Of a stretch of DNA of 64,000 nt, positions 58,630 through 64,000 are shown one piece after another. This stretch comes from Tannerellaceae bacterium. Lineage in GTDB: Bacteria; Bacteroidota; Bacteroidia; Bacteroidales; Tannerellaceae. The notes below the pieces were generated by a model, which was not told the DNA's origin, made no database searches, and saw nothing but the letters and a program-made list of their open reading frames with translations. The stretch lies in contig JAJQFE010000063.1 of the NCBI GenBank assembly GCA_021201295.1, positions 1-64,000 of the forward strand. The letters run 5' to 3'. The translations under genes were made by a program, and so were the position numbers. The first letter of the stretch is position 1. Every line of letters begins with the position of its first letter.

Positions 58630-60147
58630 ATGAGTAAACCCTACAGTTATCACATTTTCTATTTTCCCTTTAAATGGGAAATCGAAAACCGGAAAGACAA
58701 ACTCTTTTCCGAACAGGTGAACCTGGAAAGTCTGCATTTTTCGGAAAATGATGGTTGGGAGCGGGTACAGTATAACCAACCCGGTGATTTCCGGTTAATG
58801 AATGAACAGCAAAAGCAGGAAGTCCGGGAGTTATTCGCTGAGCAGAATTATTATTTTGATTTTGTGCATCCAGTTTTGTATGACATCCAAGGCAAACCGG
58901 ATCCGATGATCGCCCATTTTGAACGGAAGGAAACAAAAGAGGAGTCGCGGAAAGTTACTTACCAGATCAAGGTAAAAGATAAGCAGGAGTATGTCCTGGA
59001 TCTGGAAGCTATCAATCTGAATCTCTATTCAACGGGTGTAGGAGTACTTTCATTTTTTCTGGCTAATAAAGCGACTACCCATTGTGAAGAAGAGCACATC
59101 AGAGATATTAATCAGTTCGGACGCCGGATTATGCCCCCTCATTATGGAGAGATCATCTCCCGTGGTATGCTGAGTGAATATATTTGTATTGAGGGACTTA
59201 ATGGATATGCTGGTAAATACCGGGAGGACTTTTCCGGCTATACTCCTGCAGATATCTGGAAGCCGGCTTCATTTATTTGTCAGTTGATTGCAGATCTTCA
59301 TCCCGGGATGATAGCAACACCTGTGATCGATGACCGGATGTTTGTGAATAGTTGTTATGTGAATAAGGATCTGTCAAAAGAAATAGCGGTGGATGATCCT
59401 TCTTTGGAAAAGGAGCGGTTAAAGGAATTCATTCTGGGGAAATTCTGGTATAAATACGTCTATGTGGATAATGGTCAGTGGGATATGTGTCAACATGATC
59501 CTATGAAAGAACAATTGTTGAACAGAGCGACTTACTTTCGTTGGCAGAAATATGGAACCCTGTTTGGGATTTCCCGGTACTCTTTTGTGTTGTTGAAAGG
59601 GATAGGGGCTGAATACATAGAAACCCATATGGCCACCCTCTATTCCCGGATGATCGAACTGGCTCTGGTACAACGGGCATCGATGTTACGTTTTTCATCT
59701 GAAGTGACTTCGCTTAGTAATCTGACGGGACAGGACCGGCAGAAACTCCTGCAAAAGATCAGTTCACTCTATAAAGAATACATCCGGTTTGTCAATCAGG
59801 TCTATTTCCGGGAGGTGACGGCACAGGAACAGGGCATCGAGCTATACGATCTACTGCTGCAACAATTAAATTCGGAAAAACAAATCGAATATCTGGAAAG
59901 TGAGATCCGGGAACTGCATCAGTATGTTGCTATTGTCGAAGAACAGACCCGGACCGGAAGGATGGAATGGTTTAGCTGGCTGGCAATCATTTTTGTGCCG
60001 GTTTCCCTGATCATCGGAGTATTGGGAATGAATAGTATTTTCGATAAAGAGTATTTGTTTTTGTGGGATTATTTTTTATATCATCTACTCTTTTTAGGAG
60101 GGATGATCTATCTGACTTATTTAATATTTAAAAGAAAAAAATGGTAA
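58630..60147 (+). CDS. CRISPR-associated CorA-like membrane effector
   Basis: A 505-residue protein. It has a large cytosolic domain, a helical stretch rich in Glu/Gln (QQLNSEKQIEYLESEIRELH) and two C-terminal membrane helices. The CorA signature Gly-Met-Asn (VSLIIGVLGMNSIFDKEY) lies near residues 466-468 at the end of the first helix. This matches the CorA family effectors of type III-B systems, which open or disturb the membrane when the messenger SAM-AMP is bound. It starts 1 bp after the phosphodiesterase stop, in the same operon. It is intact. The N-terminal ligand domain has no other recognised motif. Confidence 0.88.
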   Translation: MSKPYSYHIFYFPFKWEIENRKDKLFSEQVNLESLHFSENDGWERVQYNQPGDFRLMNEQQKQEVRELFAEQNYYFDFVHPVLYDIQGKPDPMIAHFERKETKEESRKVTYQIKVKDKQEYVLDLEAINLNLYSTGVGVLSFFLANKATTHCEEEHIRDINQFGRRIMPPHYGEIISRGMLSEYICIEGLNGYAGKYREDFSGYTPADIWKPASFICQLIADLHPGMIATPVIDDRMFVNSCYVNKDLSKEIAVDDPSLEKERLKEFILGKFWYKYVYVDNGQWDMCQHDPMKEQLLNRATYFRWQKYGTLFGISRYSFVLLKGIGAEYIETHMATLYSRMIELALVQRASMLRFSSEVTSLSNLTGQDRQKLLQKISSLYKEYIRFVNQVYFREVTAQEQGIELYDLLLQQLNSEKQIEYLESEIRELHQYVAIVEEQTRTGRMEWFSWLAIIFVPVSLIIGVLGMNSIFDKEYLFLWDYFLYHLLFLGGMIYLTYLIFKRKKW

Positions 60148-60163
60148 TGGTGATGAAAAAATT

Positions 60164-60709
60164 ATGATTGGGTCATGTGTGACTATTGGTATAATAGGAG
60201 GATGTACTTTGGCTTTAGGATATGTTCTAAAGCCATTTACAACCTTTCATGCTTTTCTTTTCCATGATTACGTAGGTTTGGCCTATTATTTGTCCGTTCT
60301 GATTATATGGACCCTGTTTCTGACTTTTGTTTATAAAATCGGAGAACACTTCTTTTTCTGTTACCGACAGGAAAAAGAGGAAGAACTACAAAAAACAAAA
60401 TTGAATGAAAGGATGATCTGGGAATCTTTTATCCATGAGATTTCTTTGGAACAAGAAGAGAAAAACTATTTATATCAATTACCAGATAAGATCGAAGAAC
60501 TGGAAAAACAGTTAGAAAAATATAAAGAAAGGGGAGAATCCATCCTGGTAAAAAAGGAGAGCCTTGAATTATTGATCTCTCTTTATACAGTGGAGATCTT
60601 AAGCAAAAAACTGGATACTTTTCTAAATGATAAAAAAGATATCCTAAATAAAAGGGAAATTCTGGAAAAACACCTGAAAGACAGGGGATATATAGAAGAG
60701 GATAAATAA
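60164..60709 (+). CDS. Two-TM coiled-coil protein of unknown function in the CRISPR operon
   Basis: A 181-residue protein. Two membrane helices (VTIGIIGGCTLALGYVLKPF near residues 6-25 and LSVLIIWTLFLTFVYKIG near residues 43-60) are followed by about 115 cytosolic residues of coiled-coil character (LPDKIEELEKQLEKYKERGE, NKREILEKHLKDRGYIEE). I recognise no family. It lies between the CorA effector and the Cmr genes with gaps of 16 and 11 bp, so it belongs to the operon. Upstream, ATG 60153 would join the frame if one base were added. It may be a second membrane effector or a CorA partner. Confidence 0.75.
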   Translation: MIGSCVTIGIIGGCTLALGYVLKPFTTFHAFLFHDYVGLAYYLSVLIIWTLFLTFVYKIGEHFFFCYRQEKEEELQKTKLNERMIWESFIHEISLEQEEKNYLYQLPDKIEELEKQLEKYKERGESILVKKESLELLISLYTVEILSKKLDTFLNDKKDILNKREILEKHLKDRGYIEEDK

Positions 60710-60720
60710 AAGGTCTGAAT

Positions 60721-62204
60721 ATGAGAAAGATTATCGTAAAATTAAAACAACATAGCCCATACATTCATTTTCATCCGGAACAGCAAGGGGCAACTCTGCG
60801 GGCTTCGGAAATTAAACCCCGGTTGGATCGGTATATATTAGAAAAAGTAGGAAAACGGGTAAAAAAAGAATGGCTTTTGGATGAAACTAATGGGAAGGAT
60901 GCCCTTAATTATAAATTGAAAATAAGAAATAAAGGCAGAAGCTTTTCCTATAAGAATAAAATTATAAATGCAGAAAAAGAAATGTTATTTTATGAAAAAC
61001 CGGAACTGACATTCTTAATATGGAATAGCGAGTTGTGTGAAGAAATTTGTACCTATATAGAAGCCTTTTTTATTATTCATAATTTAGGGTTTCGGCAGTC
61101 GAAAGGGTATGGGTCTTTTACTGTGGATTCTATTTTTGAAGGAAATAAACCGAAAGAGATTATAAAAAAATCTGTAGAAGATCGTAAAAAGATTCTTTCT
61201 GAATTTTATTATTTCAAAATCCTTTATGGACATTTTTATAAAGATAATTTGACTTCTTTTCCTCCTGTATGTTATAAAAAAATGAATTTCAAAACAAAAC
61301 AGACTTTAAGTATATCGAAAATTTTAAATTTGAGATTTCTAATTATATTTCTTTACTACAGCAGTCTCCATTTATTGATATAGAAAATCTTATAAAAAGT
61401 TTTAAAAAAGAATTAGAACAATATCGAAAGAATATCTCTATTGTAGGAAATGAGGATAAAAACGACAAAATCAATAGAACTTTAGATAAATTATTTAACG
61501 GGCTACAGGAAACAAAAAAAGAAAAATTGCTCTCTTATTTTTACAAGCAAAGAATGGAGAAAATAGAAAAAGAATCACATCTGTTAAAATCAGGAAATAA
61601 TTATCCTTATCAAAAATCCATCTTATGGAAGTTTTTTGAAAAGAGTGGACCAAAATGGGAAAAGCGATATATAAAACAACGATATAATAAATTATTGCTT
61701 GATAGAAAAATTTGTCATCCATTAAAATGTAATAAGGAAAGGGAAACAGAAGAAAAGAAAATGGATGATGAAAATCAATCGTATATTTATATCAGACCAC
61801 TTTTGGGATTAGCCGAGCATTATGAGTTTTTATTGCAGGATGAAGCCCCTTTTAGAAAAGCAATTATAAAAGTGAAAAGTGTAAATCCAAAACCCAACAT
61901 GATCGAACGTATACAATCTCCGATTATATATAAGATCATTGAGAATGATATTTTTATTTGTTTCAGGAAGAAGGAATATCTGGAAAATCTAAAGGGTAAA
62001 CAGTTTAAATTTAATCTTAGCTTTAAAAACCTGGATTATAAAGAAGAGTTTGACCTGAAACCACCTCCGGATGGATTAAAAGTACCTGAGAATTTTGACG
62101 TAGAATTATTATATGAATATCTATTGAAGTATTATCCGAATTTGGGACCGGATATGAATGTGAAAAAGTTAAATCAATATTGTATTTATGGCTCATCAAA
62201 ATAA
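60721..62204 (+). CDS. Cmr1-like RAMP subunit of the type III-B complex, frameshifted
   Basis: About 495 residues after correction. The N-terminus IIVKLKQHSPYIHFHPEQQG, then ATLRASEIKPRLDRYIL, and the glycine-rich loop GFRQSKGYGSF (near residues 123-133) mark a RAMP. The frame breaks at AA 61308-61309; one more A joins KQTL to KYIENFKFEISNYISLLQQS and the rest reads on to 62204. The middle is Lys- and coil-rich. Base composition is very low in G+C (about 20% in parts). It overlaps the start of cas10 by 17 bp. The Cmr1 assignment is by position and RAMP features; another Cmr subunit is possible. Confidence 0.65.
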
Positions 62205-63952
62205 AAAAAAGTATATAGGAATCACGATCGGCCCTATCATTAAAACTCTGGCAATGGCTCGTAGGCCCAGAGAATTATGGTCAGCGAGTTATATGTTTTC
62301 TTATTTGATGGAACAAGTACTAAAAGCTATCACCGGATATGGAGAGCTGTTGTCACCTGCTGTTTTAAATGAAGAGAAGGATAGAAAACCAGTGGGTGTA
62401 GGATTGTACCCGGACTGGGCCTTTTTGAAATGTAACAGCGATTTTCAGATAATGAAAGTGATTCTAGAAAAAGCTGTCTCGTTTTTTAGTGAAAAAACCG
62501 GATTATCTGAAGAAACAGTAAAAAGTTATTTTAATATCTATGCGACCTATGTGGAAGAGTCAATAGATACAGATGCCATCAAAAAATTAAACCGCCAGCT
62601 GGATTTTTTGGAATTAAATAATTTGCTGTTCAGGATCCAGAATTTAAGGAAGTCTTGTCACTGGTTAAGAAAAAATCGGATTCTAAACTCTTTCAATCAG
62701 GTCTGGGAGAAAAAAATATGCCGGTTTCTATGCTTGCGGAAATTGCGGCATATCCACTACGTTTTAAACATAAAGATAGCTGGGAAGTTATACGTGAACT
62801 ATCTGCTGTCAGGAATGAGGTAAGGAAACAGACGGCTATGAAAAAAGAAGAAGATGTTTTTTTGAAAATTTGAAAAGAGAATTTCCTGCAGAATTCAAGT
62901 CTTATCATAAGTATGTCTGTATTGTACAGGCTGATGGAGACAATATGGGTAGGGTCATTGCAGGGTTAAAAGAGGGGGAGTTAAAAACTCTATCCGAAAA
63001 ATTACTGGATTTTGGCAGTAAGGCTGTTCAGTTGATAAAAGCATACGGTGGTCTTCCGATATATGCAGGTGGAGACGACTTACTTTTTATTGCACCTTCC
63101 GTATCTATGATTAAAAGTGAAGCAGAAGCCGCGGGTAAAGAATGTCATATTTTCGATCTGATCGACCAGTTGGATCGTGTGTATGAATCTGCTATACAGG
63201 AAAAACAAACCGCTCTTTCTTTTGGAGTTGCCATCACTTATTATAAGTATCCTTTATATGAAGGATTGGAATTAGCCCGTACCTTATTATTCAATGTGGC
63301 AAAAAATATAGAAGGTAAAAATGCAGTAGCCTGGAAATTGCGTAAAAATAGTGGTTCTTCTTTTTCCGGGGAATTAGCTAAGGGAGAAGATCCGGTATAT
63401 AAGTCCATGAAGAATCTGGTCGCTCGGGATAGTGAAGCCGGATTGATCTCTATCGTCGCACACAAATTACGTAATTTAGAAGGTTTATTACACCTGCTTG
63501 TTCCTTTACACACAGAAGAAAGAGAAAAGAGATTAGATGCTTTGTTTGATAATGTTCTTGATTCCGGCATGACCAATAAAGCCCAACAGACTTATCTGGA
63601 GCAGGTTCAGAAACTTCTTTTTGCCCTATATGAAAAAGAATATGTTTCGGATTGGACAGATGAAGAAATAAAGGTTGTTAATGCCTGTCTATGCTTAGGT
63701 GGTGAAGACCTTAGTAGGGAGAAGATAACTATAGGTGAAATAAACAGTTGGTTGAAGGAACCGGATGGGGATAACCTTTTTATGGAATTAGAAAAAAGTA
63801 TGGGTTGTTAGAAAATAGTTCTCTGAAAAAATGCGGAAGAAAAAATCAGATCGCTATATGCAACTAAAAAATCGGAATGGATCATACAGAATATGTATGG
63901 AATGTTACGTACAGCTAAATTCTTAAAAGGACTGGAGGAAGACCATGAATAA
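62188..63952 (+). CDS. cas10: Cas10/Cmr2 large subunit with GGDD cyclase motif, frameshifted
   Basis: Starts YIGITIGPIIKTLAMARRPR, ELWSASYMFSYLM, so no HD nuclease domain precedes the first palm region. The second palm shows VQADGDNMG and PIYAGGDDLLFIAP, the catalytic GGDD motif. Frame breaks at 62640 (G), the T run 62857-62863, TT 63805-63806 and the A run 63826-63831 split the gene. Corrected, it ends RSLYATKKSEWIIQNMYGML, LKGLEEDHE with TAA at 63950-63952, overlapping the next start. The polymerase domain makes the second messenger after target RNA binding. In B. fragilis this is SAM-AMP, which the neighbouring corA and nrn support here. The last two breaks are inferred. Confidence 0.88.
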
Positions 63953-64000
63953 TACCAAAAAAGTATTGATCACACTGGAACCTTTAGGGCAGTTTTTCTT
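63945..64000 (+). CDS. Cmr3-like RAMP subunit, 3' truncated by window edge
   Basis: The first 18 or so codons, NNTKKVLITLEPLGQFFF, fit the start of a Cmr3/Csm4-type RAMP. The ATG at 63945 overlaps the corrected cas10 stop (ATGAATAA), as expected for coupled operon genes. Only the N-terminus is visible. Confidence 0.5.
   Translation, partial: MNNTKKVLITLEPLGQFF

Noticed and set aside
56440-64000. CRISPR array near the type III operon
   Set aside because: No regularly spaced repeats were seen in the intergenic regions. The array must lie outside the window.

Overview
The window looks like a chromosomal segment of a gut-type Bacteroidales bacterium, broadly Parabacteroides/Bacteroides-like. 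The signs are SusC/SusD and FecR genes, Mfa/FimA-type fimbrial genes, TAnnTTTG-type -7 promoter boxes, phage-integrase-like recombinases of the Bacteroidetes type, and families such as DUF3575, DUF3868, DUF3943 and DUF4925. No rRNA, tRNA, transposase or CRISPR array was found.

Layout. (1) 1-4350: a decayed stretch with a broken AraC regulator, relics of an M20 amidohydrolase, an SDR and an aldo/keto reductase, and two secreted hypothetical proteins. Two copies of one operator/promoter block precede relics. (2) 4351-13313: a polysaccharide utilisation locus (six-hairpin glycosidase, SusD, SusC with STN domain, FecR anti-sigma), partly broken. (3) 13446-24798: flavodoxin-like reductase, a three-gene membrane/zinc-ribbon operon, rubrerythrin, a tyrosine recombinase, rarA, the serC-serA-DUF1015 operon, a HAD phosphatase, an SRAP protein and an ECF sigma factor. 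(4) 25086-31759: a complete hexuronate operon (SDR, uxuA, uxaC, kdgK, eda, MFS transporter). (5) 32127-45708: acetyltransferases, an AraC/ketopantoate-reductase pair, a P2-type cation ATPase, a TonB receptor with a DUF4925 lipoprotein and divergent AraC, and DUF3943. (6) 46012-56439: a tyrosine recombinase next to a segment of about 1 kb bounded by perfect 29-bp inverted repeats. The segment carries an AraC gene and an outward promoter, and is followed by a fimbrial operon. This looks like a phase-variation switch caught in the OFF orientation. (7) 56793-64000: a type III-B CRISPR operon with cas6, a DHH phosphodiesterase (NrN-like), a CRISPR CorA with the GMN motif, an unrecognised two-TM coiled-coil protein, a Cmr1-like RAMP, cas10 with GGDD, and the start of a Cmr3-like gene. 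This gene content matches the SAM-AMP signalling type III systems known from Bacteroides fragilis. The two-TM protein may be an undescribed component.

Caution. At least fifteen genes are interrupted by single-base length changes, almost all in homopolymer runs. They include genes expected to be intact (uxaC, uxuA, rubrerythrin, cas10). Sequencing error is the simplest explanation, so I give frame-corrected gene limits. Separately, in-frame internal stop codons in otherwise continuous genes are nearly all TAG (7 of 8), although TAG ends only about one gene in eight here. That bias is unexplained.
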